Positions 34,198 through 43,575 of a stretch of 47,081 nt of DNA are shown here, piece by piece; position 1 is the stretch's first letter, and every line of letters begins with the position of its first letter. Origin of the DNA: Martelella mediterranea (GTDB taxonomy: Bacteria > Pseudomonadota > Alphaproteobacteria > Rhizobiales > Rhizobiaceae); the NCBI RefSeq assembly GCF_004342225.1, contig NZ_SMAR01000030.1, forward strand, positions 1 through 47,081, written 5' to 3'. A model generated the notes under the pieces. It was not told the DNA's origin. It saw nothing but the letters and a program-made list of their open reading frames with translations, and searched no databases. The translations under genes were made by a program, and so were the position numbers.

Positions 34198-35090
34198 TTG
34201 CGTTCCCTCGCGGCATAAAATTGCAGGAAGGACAGGATGGCGACGATGACGACGATGACGTAGGAAACCGTCGCGGCATAACCGAAATTGGGCGTGAAAC
34301 GGAAGGTCAGGTTGTAGATGTAAAGCGACAGCGTCAGTGTCGAATTGGCCGGACCGCCGGTGCCTTCGGTCAGGTTATAGACCTCGTCGAAGAGCTGCAG
34401 CGTGCCGATGGTCGAGGTGATGGTGGTAAACAGGATCACGGGTTTGAGCATCGGGATCGTCAGATGCATAAACTGACGCCATTTCGGTACACCATCGACA
34501 CGAGCCGCCTCGTAGATCGACTTGTCGATATTCTGCAGTGCGGCCAGATAGAAAATCATGTTGTAGCCGGTCCAGCGCCATGTGATCGCCAGGATAATCA
34601 GAAGCTTCGCCCAGAAGGGATCGGTGAACCACGGGATCGGGATGTCGATGAGACCGAGCGATTGCAGCGTTGAATTGACGATGCCGTCGGTGGCGAACAT
34701 GCTCTTGAACAGGATCGAATAGGCCACCAGCGACGAGACGCAGGGCAGGAAAATCGCGGTACGGAAAAGCCCGCGGAATTTCAGCTTCGGACTGTTGAGC
34801 GCGCTGGCCAGGATCAGCGCCAGCATGATCATCACCGGTACCTGAATGATCAGAAAGGTCAGCGTATTGGTCAGTGCCTGCAGGAACACCGGGTCGTTGA
34901 ACAGCCGCTCGATGTTTCCAAATCCGACGAATTTCATCATCATGCCGCGTCCAGAATAGAACGACAGCACAAGCGAGCGGATGATCGGATAGAACATGAA
35001 TGTGCCGATCAACAGTAGCGCCGGCACCACGAACAGCCAGCCATTCACGTCGTAAAACCGTTTCAGATTGCCGGATCTTGCATTCACCAT
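34194..35090 (-). CDS. Sugar ABC transporter permease (MalF-like)
   Basis: The protein has 298 residues from the ATG at 35090; a Met six codons upstream is possible. It has six transmembrane segments and the EAA loop SIYEAARVDGVPKWRQFMHL. Being the longer partner, it pairs with the MalG-like permease. It is second in the operon, after a 116-bp gap with hairpins following the solute-binding protein. Confidence 0.95.
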   Translation of the reverse strand: MVNARSGNLKRFYDVNGWLFVVPALLLIGTFMFYPIIRSLVLSFYSGRGMMMKFVGFGNIERLFNDPVFLQALTNTLTFLIIQVPVMIMLALILASALNSPKLKFRGLFRTAIFLPCVSSLVAYSILFKSMFATDGIVNSTLQSLGLIDIPIPWFTDPFWAKLLIILAITWRWTGYNMIFYLAALQNIDKSIYEAARVDGVPKWRQFMHLTIPMLKPVILFTTITSTIGTLQLFDEVYNLTEGTGGPANSTLTLSLYIYNLTFRFTPNFGYAATVSYVIVVIVAILSFLQFYAARERK

Positions 35091-35134
35091 GTCCGTCTCT
35101 TGCCCCACAAGCCTTTAAGAAAACAGCCAGATCG

Positions 35135-35194
35135 TCCGGCGGACTTTCCGCCCGCCGGAGAAAGCGCCAGCAGCGAGCGCCAAAAGCCCGCTGC
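35135..35194 (-). promoter_or_regulatory. Hairpins between solute-binding protein and permease genes
   Basis: Two stem-loops sit just after the solute-binding-protein stop: TCCGGCGG/CCGCCGGA (35135-35159, loop of 9) and GCAGCG/CGCTGC (35170-35194). Such stems between malE- and malF-like genes usually stabilise the upstream mRNA or attenuate, giving more binding protein than permease. Neither is followed by a strong T-tract on the minus strand. Confidence 0.45.
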
Positions 35195-35206
35195 CGCGAT
35201 CGCCCT

Positions 35207-36478
35207 TTACTGGATCTGGTATTTGGCCTGTTGTTCGATTGCCTTGAGCACCTCGTCGATGGGCTTGCCATCGACCAGCGAACGCAGGTTGGCCGTGACT
35301 GCGGTATCCAGTTCGTTGGTGAAGATGCCGTAGTCGACTGCGGGGATCTCATTCAGCCAGTCCGAAAACTGCTGCCAGACTTCCTCGCCGCCGAAATAAG
35401 GGTCAGCCGCCTGATAGGCAGCGCCATCGCGTGCGGCCAGCAGGGAGCCGACAGCACCACGCTCGGTCAGGATCTTCTGGTAGAAGTCGACATCGTTGGC
35501 GTAAATCTCGTTGAGGAAATCGATGGCTTCGTCCTTCACATCGGAAGACGAGAGAACATACCAGCTTGAACCACCGAGATTGGAGGCATGCGTGGCGCCG
35601 TCGACACCATCAAGTGAGGGAATGGGGGCGACGCGCCATTTGCCGGACTGATCTTCCTGCGCCTTGATCGTGCCGGTAATCCAGACGCCGGTAATCACCG
35701 ATGCGGTGTTGCCCGAGGTGAATGCGTTAACATAATTGGCCCAGCCTGTTGCCGGATAAAGGATCCCGGCATTGGCCATCTTGGCCTGGGTTTCGAGTGC
35801 AGCCTTCAGCGCCGGATTATCGACTATATCAAGGTCGCCGTTCTCATCGAAATACCACCCGCCAGCAGACTGCATCATGATGCGGGTCATACCGCCATCG
35901 TTGAGGTCGATCGAGGTCATCTTGTGACCGGTCTTTTCCTCCACCTGTTTGCCGATCTCGATGAAACGGTCCCAGGTGATCCCTTCCATATCTTCCGGCT
36001 TGAATCCGGCTTCCTCCAGATAGTCCTTGCGATAGTAAAGCCCGGTCACGCCACTGTCGAAGGGCATGCCGTAAACCTTGCCATCGAGCGTCATCAGCTC
36101 GACCTTGTAGGGCGCGAATTTGGAATAATCGACAACATCATCCATCGGCGCAAACGAGCCGGGGAAGGACTGAAGATATTTCTGCGCGCCATAGTCTTCG
36201 ATCAGAACAATATCCGGCAGCGCACTGGTGGTGCCGGAGGCAAGGGCAGTCTGCAGCTTCTGTTCGACATCGAGTTTGGCGAAGTCGACGACGTTGAAGG
36301 TCGTGTCGGGGTGCTCGGCGGTGTAAAGTGCGCCAGCCTCTTCCATAATGGCGACGTTGAAGTTCGGGTCCCAGCACCAGACTGTGATTTCACCGGCAAA
36401 TGCGGTGGTTGCAGTCATCATAAAAGCACCGGACAAGGCAGCAGCCTTAGCCCGCTTCAGCACGGAATGCGTGTCCAT
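35207..36478 (-). CDS. Sugar ABC transporter solute-binding protein (family 1)
   Basis: A 423-residue periplasmic receptor. A signal peptide ends TTAFAG, followed by EITVWCWDPNFNVAIMEEAG. Family motifs are FNVVDFAKLDVEQKLQTALASG, the substrate-lobe hinge KVYGMPFDSGVTGLYYRKDYL and GGSSWYVLSSSDVKDEAIDFL. GGGAGGA precedes the ATG. It is first in the operon; the promoter (36479-36602) contains the 14-bp motif shared with the LacI upstream region. The ligand is probably a beta-linked di- or oligosaccharide, judged from the GH2 enzyme. Confidence 0.95.
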   Translation of the reverse strand: MDTHSVLKRAKAAALSGAFMMTATTAFAGEITVWCWDPNFNVAIMEEAGALYTAEHPDTTFNVVDFAKLDVEQKLQTALASGTTSALPDIVLIEDYGAQKYLQSFPGSFAPMDDVVDYSKFAPYKVELMTLDGKVYGMPFDSGVTGLYYRKDYLEEAGFKPEDMEGITWDRFIEIGKQVEEKTGHKMTSIDLNDGGMTRIMMQSAGGWYFDENGDLDIVDNPALKAALETQAKMANAGILYPATGWANYVNAFTSGNTASVITGVWITGTIKAQEDQSGKWRVAPIPSLDGVDGATHASNLGGSSWYVLSSSDVKDEAIDFLNEIYANDVDFYQKILTERGAVGSLLAARDGAAYQAADPYFGGEEVWQQFSDWLNEIPAVDYGIFTNELDTAVTANLRSLVDGKPIDEVLKAIEQQAKYQIQ

Positions 36479-36569
36479 GGTTTCCTCCCAATCGGATTAT
36501 CGCTCCAGGCGGCTCTCTCCCTGCCGCTGATAGAAGGTAACGACAAAACACAAATCTAAGCAAGAAAAA

Positions 36570-36583
36570 ATTTAGTAAAATTT
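36570..36583. promoter_or_regulatory. Candidate LacI operator before the sugar operon
   Basis: The plus strand reads ATTTAGTAAAATTT; its inverse complement AAATTTTACTAAAT occurs again at 37760-37773 upstream of the LacI gene. It lies 92 bp before the solute-binding-protein start. Confidence 0.55.
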
Positions 36584-36602
36584 ATCAGGCCAGCACATCC
36601 AG

Positions 36603-37670
36603 CTACCGATCTTTCGGGGGGCGGCAGCTGTCTCGCCAGATCATGGTCGTCGGTATCGTAACCCGTTTGGCATAGTCTTCCCGGCCATTGATCCGCTCGG
36701 CCAGCAGATCGACGGCCGTCTCGCCGATGGCTTCGCCCGGTATTTTCATGGTCGAGAGCGCAGGGTTCAAAAACTGGGCAACCGGGATATCGTTATAGGA
36801 AGCGATGGCAATATCGTCGGGTATTGTCAGCCCGGCTTCCAGAGCCGCTCTTGCCGTGCCGATCGCGATATTGTCGTTTGCTGTCACGATTACATCCGGT
36901 CTGATGTCGTTTGAAAGAAGTGTTCTGGCTTGCTCGTAACCGACTTCAAGCTTCAGGTTCTGGCCGTTGTTGCAATCGTCGTTGAGCGCAATCAGTGCCG
37001 GATCGAACGTGCCATTGGCCTTTTGCCAGTCAACATAGGCGCGGCAGCGTACTTCGCTGTAGGGCTGGCAGGGTTCGTCAATGCGGTCGTGTGCTCCGAT
37101 GAAAGCGATGCGCTGGTAGCCTGCATGTTTGAGGCCATCGAGAATCGTTCGCGTTGCAGCACCCAGGTCACTGAAAACACAGTCAAAGTTCTCATCTTTC
37201 GGGACAAAATCAGCGAAAACGACATGACGGTTATGGCTAGCAATAAAATCGATATCGGCAGGCCGGTGTTTGCCGATCACGATAACACCAGCCATGCTTT
37301 CCAAAAGTGCGGCGCTTGAAGCCAGGTCGGCATGAAAAACTTTGATAATATCCGCATCAAACTGCCGACAGCGCCGTTCGATACCAAGCCGGACCCCGAT
37401 ATAGTAGGGATCGATCAGCTCTTCGTCGGCTTCCAGAAAATGCACCGTCGCAAGCTGCTGCAGGCCGGGCATGCGGTTAGCGGCGCGTAGCGGGGCCATT
37501 TTGAGCCGGTTCCGGCTGCGTGGCGTTTCATAGTTCAGCGCCTCGGCGGTTTCGATGATCGCCTTTCTTTTCGGTTCGGAAATTGAAAGCGAAGGATCAT
37601 AATTCAGCACCCGCGAAACCGTGCCGGATGAAACGCCGACAGCCCGTGCAATTTCGCGTATCGTCACCAC
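36603..37670 (-). CDS. LacI-family regulator of the sugar operon
   Basis: A 355-residue repressor. The helix-turn-helix (residues 3-25) reads TIREIARAVGVSSGTVSRVL, with the hinge region up to about 60. The periplasmic-binding-like ligand domain has GVIVIGKHRP, GAHDRIDEPCQPYSEVRCRA and VIVTANDNIAIGTARAALEAG. Its N-terminus (VSRVLNYDPSLSISEPKR) is like EbgR/GalR-type regulators of beta-galactosidases, which agrees with the GH2 enzyme. It lies directly upstream of the operon on the same strand, with shared candidate operators before both. Confidence 0.93.
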   Translation of the reverse strand: MVTIREIARAVGVSSGTVSRVLNYDPSLSISEPKRKAIIETAEALNYETPRSRNRLKMAPLRAANRMPGLQQLATVHFLEADEELIDPYYIGVRLGIERRCRQFDADIIKVFHADLASSAALLESMAGVIVIGKHRPADIDFIASHNRHVVFADFVPKDENFDCVFSDLGAATRTILDGLKHAGYQRIAFIGAHDRIDEPCQPYSEVRCRAYVDWQKANGTFDPALIALNDDCNNGQNLKLEVGYEQARTLLSNDIRPDVIVTANDNIAIGTARAALEAGLTIPDDIAIASYNDIPVAQFLNPALSTMKIPGEAIGETAVDLLAERINGREDYAKRVTIPTTMIWRDSCRPPKDR

Positions 37671-37756
37671 GTCTTATTCTCCTCGGCTTCTCAATTGTCT
37701 TACCCTTAGGGTGTTGTGATCTTTAACACAGTCCTGAGGCTGTTGTGCCTGAGTGG

Positions 37757-37773
37757 GTAAAATTTTACTAAAT
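37757..37773. promoter_or_regulatory. Candidate LacI autoregulatory operator
   Basis: GTAAAATTTTAC (37757-37768) is a perfect palindrome extended to AAATTTTACTAAAT, the 14-bp motif also found in the sugar-operon promoter. It lies about 90 bp upstream of the LacI start. Confidence 0.55.
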
Positions 37774-37976
37774 ATGCGGGTGGTCTACTGGAAAAGCAAG
37801 TAAACAGCTTGCCGGAATGATCTGCAAAGCACTGCGTTTCCCATTGATAGTAAATCCGTCCGGGCGCTGCCTTGATATTCGATGATGCGGTGGTTCAGCA
37901 GGGGGTGGAACCGTTGAATGTCGCCGTGAACGGACATTGCAACTGTCGTTTCCGGTGTCGCTTCCGGCGCGCGCCC

Positions 37977-38144
37977 CTAGTCACCCGAATCTGAAGTTCG
38001 TCTCATTGTTCCGCTTGCTCTGAACGAACGTCAGATTCAACGAGGGTGACTAGCAAGTTTATGTTTCTAGTGTGGTTTTCGAATTTGGAATTCGTATTTG
38101 AGGTTGCTGCAATAGTGAGGCGAATTTCAAATTCACCACACTAG
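37977..38144. repeat. Bipartite palindromic element, copy 2 (complete)
   Basis: The first palindrome (37977-38053) has CTAGTCACCC and GGGTGACTAG outer arms and inner GAATCTGAAGTTCG and CGAACGTCAGATTC. A 13-bp spacer, CAAGTTTATGTTT, leads to the second palindrome (38067-38144) with CTAGTGTGGT and ACCACACTAG outer arms and inner CGAATTTG/CAAATTC-like arms. All four ends are CTAG. The layout resembles rhizobial RIME elements, which also consist of two large palindromes, but identity to a named family was not tested. Confidence 0.8.
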
Positions 38145-38237
38145 ATTGAAGTTCAAAGGTATATGCGCTCTTTCATCGGTTGGAAGCCGTTTTAGGCTCG
38201 TGCTAAACCCGCAAAGCCGTTCGACAGGAAAGATTCG

Positions 38238-38942
38238 ATGAAACCGGGAATTCGAACCTTTATAGCGACTTGCATGGTTTTCCTGCTGGTGGCCGTTAGC
38301 GCGGGCAGCACCTTCGCTGCTGAAGCCGGGCGCAAGCTCCTGCCACCACGTGGCGCATCCTCGCAAGCCTACCTCGATTTAACCGGCGGAAACGGCTTGC
38401 AAACCGAAATCACCTATCGGGTCGCCGATAACGATCATTCCGAGCCCGAACTTTCCAAAAACCTTGACGGGGGATGGTTCGATTTAGGTGAAACCACCGG
38501 CTGGGTGTTGCTGGCGCTGCTGGCTCTGGCGATGGCCGTTATCATATACCGGTCACGCAATGCGCTGGGGGAAATGGCCGGCCCCAAAGCACGAGGCCCA
38601 TTGCCATCGGATCAAGAGCCGTTGAAACAGGCGTCCGCACCAATCGATCATGATCTCATTGAGCGACTGCGTGCGGAGCCGGACGCCGGTGAAGGCTTGC
38701 GGACTGTTCTTCAGAGGTTTCTCGTGCTCGCGGCGCAGGAAAATAGTGTTGCGGTCAAACGCAGCCTGACCACGCGGGAAATCATGCAGCGTTTGCCGGG
38801 TCAATTTTCGCACCGGTCCGCGCTCGAAACACTGGCGTCCGAAGTCGAACGCGTTGTTTTCGGTGGCAAGCCGATCGAACCAGAGCAATATCAACATTGC
38901 CTCGATCTGGCGGCTCCCTTTCTCAGGAGGGCAAAGCCGTGA
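38238..38942 (+). CDS. DUF4129 membrane protein
   Basis: A 234-residue protein with a signal peptide (STFAAEA), a short periplasmic segment, one transmembrane helix (about 85-105) and a cytoplasmic DUF4129 domain with RSLTTREIMQRLPG, LASEVERVVFGG and PEQYQHCLDL. It is first in a locus of six overlapping genes. DUF4129 proteins accompany MoxR/DUF58 systems. Function unknown. A palindromic element lies just upstream. Confidence 0.85.
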   Translation: MKPGIRTFIATCMVFLLVAVSAGSTFAAEAGRKLLPPRGASSQAYLDLTGGNGLQTEITYRVADNDHSEPELSKNLDGGWFDLGETTGWVLLALLALAMAVIIYRSRNALGEMAGPKARGPLPSDQEPLKQASAPIDHDLIERLRAEPDAGEGLRTVLQRFLVLAAQENSVAVKRSLTTREIMQRLPGQFSHRSALETLASEVERVVFGGKPIEPEQYQHCLDLAAPFLRRAKP

Positions 38943-40273
38943 ACGAGCGATCACCGGACGGTGCGTCCGGCAATTCCGTCCCTCTCATTGTCCTGGCTTC
39001 GGTTGTGATTGCCGGAATTGCGCTGATGTTCTTTTCATCGTCAGGGCGTATTGAGCGCAGTGCCATAGGCACGGATGGCCTTGGAATATGGCTGGCAGAG
39101 CAGGGACTTGGGGTCGAGAAGAAAGCGCCCGAAGAGATCGTCGGCGAAAAGACACCAATCCTGCGGATTTTGCCGCTCTACGACACCGATCTGACCGCCG
39201 GGCGTCAGGATATAGAGGAAGCGGACGCAGATTATCCGCGCGCGACCCTTCGCAACCTGTCTCTTGAAACGTTTCTGGCCAAGATTGAAAGTGCGGATAC
39301 GCTCGTGGTGCTGCCCAAATGGCGTAGCGACATGATCACCAGCGGGACAGCTGACCCCGGTGTCCTTATTCCACAAGGCCAGATGACGGTCTTTGGCTAT
39401 GGCCGCGGCTCTTTGATTACCACCGCCGGTGATGGTTTTGTGCAGTCTGCCATTACTGGGGATCAGACCGGAGAAACGTTTGAAGGCGATGCCGCACTCT
39501 ATGCGCCGCGTGTGCTCAGAGATAGCCTCGAAGATGTTTGCGAGCCAATACTGACGCTGGCCGGACGCGGCACGCTTCTGGCCCGTTGCGCAGATATCTG
39601 GGGCGAAGGGCTAAGCTTCTACCTGTTGTCCGACCCCGATCTGGTGAATAATCACGGACTTGCCAACGGCGACAATGCCGATCTGGCTTCGCGGATAATC
39701 TCGAAACTTGCCGAAGGCCGTCCGGTCTATATCGATACGACCACCTATGCCAATATCGCCGATACAAGCGGGCTTGACCCGCGGCAGCGTTCGCTTGCGG
39801 ATCTGCGGCGGTTCTTCGAATACCCGTTCTCGCTGTTCTGGATCGGTATTGTCATCGCGTCCGGGCTCGCGCTCTGGCGCGGAAGCCGTCGTTTCGGCGC
39901 GCCTGTCGGCGAAGCCCAAATCCTCGATGTGGCATCCAAGGTGCGCACAATTGCAGCTTCTGCCAGACTGTTAAGGCTTTCAGGAAGTCAGGACGATCTT
40001 GCTTCTGCCTATCTCCGGGCCCGCATGGTGACACTTGATGATATCGTGCTTGGCGCAGCCCGGCGTCCGATGAGCGGCGATGAGGTGGCCGCCGAGATAC
40101 TCCGGCGGGTCAGGCACCGCGTTCCGGAAACCGGTGCGCGTCTGTCGGATGCCTATCATCAGGTTGCCGGCCCTGCCGCGGCTTCACAACAGCGCCTTGC
40201 TGCGCTCATACCCTTTGAAAAAGCATTTCAGGAGACCCTTGATGCATTTGGACATGCTTCGCGACCTTCGTGA
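38939..40273 (+). CDS. DUF4350 membrane protein
   Basis: A GTG start overlapping the upstream stop (GTGA) gives 444 residues. One N-terminal transmembrane helix (about 14-32) precedes a large domain with TDGLGIWLAEQGLGV, LVVLPKWRSDM and LLSDPDLVNNHGLANGDNAD, the DUF4350 (GATase-like) pattern. A second helix (about 299-318) is followed by a cytoplasmic tail. The same gene accompanies MoxR in other bacteria. Confidence 0.87.
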   Translation: MNERSPDGASGNSVPLIVLASVVIAGIALMFFSSSGRIERSAIGTDGLGIWLAEQGLGVEKKAPEEIVGEKTPILRILPLYDTDLTAGRQDIEEADADYPRATLRNLSLETFLAKIESADTLVVLPKWRSDMITSGTADPGVLIPQGQMTVFGYGRGSLITTAGDGFVQSAITGDQTGETFEGDAALYAPRVLRDSLEDVCEPILTLAGRGTLLARCADIWGEGLSFYLLSDPDLVNNHGLANGDNADLASRIISKLAEGRPVYIDTTTYANIADTSGLDPRQRSLADLRRFFEYPFSLFWIGIVIASGLALWRGSRRFGAPVGEAQILDVASKVRTIAASARLLRLSGSQDDLASAYLRARMVTLDDIVLGAARRPMSGDEVAAEILRRVRHRVPETGARLSDAYHQVAGPAAASQQRLAALIPFEKAFQETLDAFGHASRPS

Positions 40274-41198
40274 CCGGTTGACCGGTGAGATTGAAAAAGC
40301 GGTGCAGGGGCAGGGCGAAATTGTCGAGCTCCTGTTGGTTTCCCTGTTTGCGCGCGGTCACTGCCTGCTCGAAGGGCCGCCCGGCACAGCCAAGACGCTG
40401 CTTGCGCGCAGCCTCGCCGCGGCACTCAGCCTCGATTTCAAGCGTATCCAGTTCACGCCCGATCTCATGCCGGGAGACGTGACGGGCTCGAACATATTCG
40501 ACTTCGATGCGCGGCGTTTCGAACTGGTCAAAGGGCCGATCTTCACCGACATCCTGCTCACCGACGAGATCAACCGCGCGCCGCCGAAGACGCAGGCTGC
40601 CCTTCTGCAGGTGATGAGCGAACGTCAGGCGACCATTGACGGCGTCGACCATTCCGTCGGCGATGTGTTTTTTGTGATCGGCACGCAAAACCCGATAGAA
40701 CAGCAGGGCACTTACCCTTTGCCGGAAGCGCAGCTTGACCGGTTCCTGTTCAAGCTGATCGTTGACCACCCGGATGAGGCCGCGGAGCTGGAAATTCTCA
40801 AGCGTCATGCCAATCAGGGACTTGATGCGCATGCGCGACAGGCGGCGATTACCCCCGTTGCGGGTCTGGAAGACATCCGCGCCGGACAGGCATTGATCGA
40901 CGAAATTCGACTGGATGACACGATCCTGCGTTATGTGCTGGCGCTTGCGCGGGCGACGCGTGAAGATGGTGATATCGCCTACGGTGTATCGACACGCGCC
41001 GCTGATGCCTTGTGTGGCGCGGTTCGTGCGCGCGCTGCGCTCGACGGACGTGATTATGCGCTTCCCGACGACGTCAAAAGCCTGTTTATCCCGGTGATGC
41101 GTCACAGGATCGTTCTTGGACCTGCTGCAGAAATCGAGGGCCGCACACCAAGGGCGGTGCTGGATGCTATCCTCGACAGAACCGAGGCACCGCGCTGA
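40242..41198 (+). CDS. MoxR-family AAA+ ATPase
   Basis: The ATG at 40242, after CAGGAGA, gives 318 residues and lies within the end of the DUF4350 gene (32-bp overlap). Walker A GPPGTAKT, Walker B LLTDEINRAPPKTQAALLQ, sensor 1 GTQNPIEQQGTYPLPEAQLD and a C-terminal lid mark MoxR. MoxR ATPases act as chaperones, often activating von Willebrand A proteins such as the DUF58 protein encoded next. Confidence 0.95.
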   Translation: MHLDMLRDLRDRLTGEIEKAVQGQGEIVELLLVSLFARGHCLLEGPPGTAKTLLARSLAAALSLDFKRIQFTPDLMPGDVTGSNIFDFDARRFELVKGPIFTDILLTDEINRAPPKTQAALLQVMSERQATIDGVDHSVGDVFFVIGTQNPIEQQGTYPLPEAQLDRFLFKLIVDHPDEAAELEILKRHANQGLDAHARQAAITPVAGLEDIRAGQALIDEIRLDDTILRYVLALARATREDGDIAYGVSTRAADALCGAVRARAALDGRDYALPDDVKSLFIPVMRHRIVLGPAAEIEGRTPRAVLDAILDRTEAPR

Positions 41199-42511
41199 TG
41201 CGTCCATCCGTTCTCGCTCTGGTTCTGGCATGTGCTGTTGCGGCTCTGACGGTCGCTGTTCTTGCTGTGCCTTCGGCTCCGGTTGAAATCGCTGTCGGCG
41301 CATGGCTGCTGCTCGCCGCTGCCGGTCTTTCAGACTGGATTCTCAGCCCGGGCGCACGTCACTTCACGATGGACGTGAGCGCCCCTGCTGAAATCTTTCT
41401 GGGCGAGGAGGCGATTGTCGCATTTCACCTGAAGCGCAGAGATGGCAGACAGCCGGTTCCGCCAGCTTTCGGGCGGATGCGCTGGCCGGATGGCGTGAAC
41501 GGTTCGGGCACTTTCAGGCTTATGCCCAGTGGTGGAGACAGAGCCTCTGTCGATCTTGCTGCGCGCGCGATGAGAAGAGGCAAGTGGCAGCTCACTTCCG
41601 TCTGGACCCTTCGCAAGAGCCGTTTCGGCCTGATCGATCTGATCGGCAGGCATCCGATTGAACACGAAATATCGGTGGTTCCGAATATCCGCTCGATCAC
41701 CTCGGGCGAAATCGACATGCAACTGGCGGCAACGGAATTCGGAGCGAAAGCAGCCAGCGTTCATGGTGAAGGCTCGGAGTTTCATCAACTCCGGGAATTC
41801 GTGGCCGGGATGGATACCCGAACGATCGATTACAAGCGCAGCGCACGGCATGGCGCATTGGTGGCGCGCCAGATGCAGGCGGAGCGCAACCATTCGATTG
41901 TGCTTGCGCTCGACAACGGCCATTTGATGCGCGAGCCGATCAACGGGCTTACCAAGATCGATCACATGATCAATGCATCGCTGGCGCTTGCCTGGGCAGG
42001 CATCCAGAGCGGGGACAGAGTTGGCCTCTTCGCATTCGATGCCCGGCCACGCCTGTTCGTTCCGCCAATGGATGGGCGACGCGCCTTCACCCAGTTGCGC
42101 TCTCACACCGCCGGGCTGGAATACAGGCTGGTCGAAACCAACCATACGCTTGCGCTCAGTCACCTGCATCAGCGTCTTTCACGGCGCAGTCTGATCGTCG
42201 TGTTCTCCGATTTCGTCGACACAACGACGGCAGAGCTTCTGATTGAAAACATGCAGGTGCTCAACAGGCATCATGTCGTGGTTTTCGTCAGTCTGCGCGA
42301 CCCGCTGCTTGAGGCCTATCACCGCAAGCCGGTAAACAGTCTCAATAATGTTTCCGAGGTTGTGGCTGCCGCAGACCTTGAGCGTGAGCGCCGGCGGGTG
42401 CTGGACAAGCTGTCCCGGCTTGGCGTGTTCGTCATTGAAACAGCACCGGGCGCCCTCAGGCCGGAACTTATCTCAACCTACCTCTCCATCAGGTCGCGGG
42501 AGTTGATATGA
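41198..42511 (+). CDS. DUF58 (vWA-like) protein
   Basis: A 437-residue protein whose ATG shares bases with the MoxR stop (TGATG). Two N-terminal membrane helices (about 1-45) are followed by a DUF58 domain with the hallmark GMDTRTIDYKRSARHG and a vWA-like part (HSIVLALDNGHLM, LIVVFSDFVDTTTAELL). DUF58 proteins are the usual MoxR partner. Target and role unknown. Confidence 0.93.
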   Translation: MRPSVLALVLACAVAALTVAVLAVPSAPVEIAVGAWLLLAAAGLSDWILSPGARHFTMDVSAPAEIFLGEEAIVAFHLKRRDGRQPVPPAFGRMRWPDGVNGSGTFRLMPSGGDRASVDLAARAMRRGKWQLTSVWTLRKSRFGLIDLIGRHPIEHEISVVPNIRSITSGEIDMQLAATEFGAKAASVHGEGSEFHQLREFVAGMDTRTIDYKRSARHGALVARQMQAERNHSIVLALDNGHLMREPINGLTKIDHMINASLALAWAGIQSGDRVGLFAFDARPRLFVPPMDGRRAFTQLRSHTAGLEYRLVETNHTLALSHLHQRLSRRSLIVVFSDFVDTTTAELLIENMQVLNRHHVVVFVSLRDPLLEAYHRKPVNSLNNVSEVVAAADLERERRRVLDKLSRLGVFVIETAPGALRPELISTYLSIRSRELI

Positions 42512-43575
42512 AAACATCCGGCGAAACGATCCGTTCAAGCCGCTTCCGCCTGGAGCGCGAAGACGACTGGCTGCGGCTGCAAACCATTCTGGACCAAGCC
42601 GAACGGAAAGGCTTGAAAAGCCTCGCATTTAAAGATGCACGCGATCTCGTAACGCTCTACCGTCAAGCCATCAATGCGCTTTCCGTCGCACGTGAGATCT
42701 CGCTCGACAGCGCGATTATCGTCTATCTGGAGAGCTTGTGCGCACGCGCCTATCTGGTTGTCTATGCACCTCGCGCCAGTGTTCGCGGCGTTGTTGCTCG
42801 CTTCTTCCGTTCAGGCGCGCCGCTGGCATTTCGCCGTTCCGGTCTAGAGCTTCTGGCTGCCTTCGCTTTGATGGTTCTGGGTGGGGTGGCCGCTTTTGTG
42901 CTGACACAAACGGATCCGACCTGGTTTTATGCCTTCGTTCCGGAAGGACTGGCGGCGGGGCGCGGGCCTCAGGCCAGCGCCGATGCGCTGCGCAGGGTGA
43001 TCTACGACAGCGAGCCGGGCGCGCTTGACCAGCTCGGCGCTTTTGCGACCTATCTTTTTTCCCATAATACGCGTGTAGCGATCTTCTCCTTCGTTCTCGG
43101 CATCATCGCCTGTGTGCCCAGCGCACTGCTGATGCTCTACAATGGCAGCATTATTGGCGCGATGGGGGCGATTTATGCCGACAAAGGTCTGGGGCTCGAC
43201 CTGTTCGCATGGCTCTCGATCCACGGCGTCACAGAGCTTTCCGCGATTGCCATTGCAACGGCGGGCGGCTTCCGCCTGGGCCGCGCAGTCCTTTTTCCGG
43301 GAGAAAAAACACGCAAGGCCGCTCTTGCATATGCCGCGCACGATGCGGTCAAGCTCGCAGTGCTTGCGGCCCTGATGCTGCTGGCTGCAGGCCTTCTGGA
43401 AGGCTTCGCCCGGCAACTGGTGAGCGCACCGATGTGGCGGATCGTGATCGGCTGGAGTATCGGTGCGCTCTGGCTTTTATGGTTGCTGGGCGCAGGGCGG
43501 AAACGGGAGCTGGCAAAAGCACGTTCGGCGGATGATGAAGATGCCCGTCAACTGGTCACGGAGGTGGCGTCATGA
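42508..43575 (+). CDS. SpoIIM-family membrane protein
   Basis: A 355-residue integral membrane protein starting in an ATGA overlap. After a ~110-residue cytoplasmic start come several helices; NTRVAIFSFVLGIIACVPSA and GLDLFAWLSIHGVTELSAIA are typical of the stage II sporulation protein M family. This is not a sporulation gene here; in Gram-negatives such genes co-occur with MoxR/DUF58. Confidence 0.92.
   Translation: MKTSGETIRSSRFRLEREDDWLRLQTILDQAERKGLKSLAFKDARDLVTLYRQAINALSVAREISLDSAIIVYLESLCARAYLVVYAPRASVRGVVARFFRSGAPLAFRRSGLELLAAFALMVLGGVAAFVLTQTDPTWFYAFVPEGLAAGRGPQASADALRRVIYDSEPGALDQLGAFATYLFSHNTRVAIFSFVLGIIACVPSALLMLYNGSIIGAMGAIYADKGLGLDLFAWLSIHGVTELSAIAIATAGGFRLGRAVLFPGEKTRKAALAYAAHDAVKLAVLAALMLLAAGLLEGFARQLVSAPMWRIVIGWSIGALWLLWLLGAGRKRELAKARSADDEDARQLVTEVAS

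Larger units (their letters stand above)
37671..38237. other. Divergent intergenic region with operator and palindromic element
   Basis: About 570 bp between the leftward LacI gene and the rightward DUF4129 gene. The left part contains the candidate LacI operator; the centre-right holds the full bipartite palindromic element. No gene is seen. Confidence 0.5.

Noticed and set aside
40206-41303. 365-codon minus-strand frame opposite MoxR
   Set aside because: MoxR on the plus strand has all catalytic motifs; the reverse frame is its shadow.
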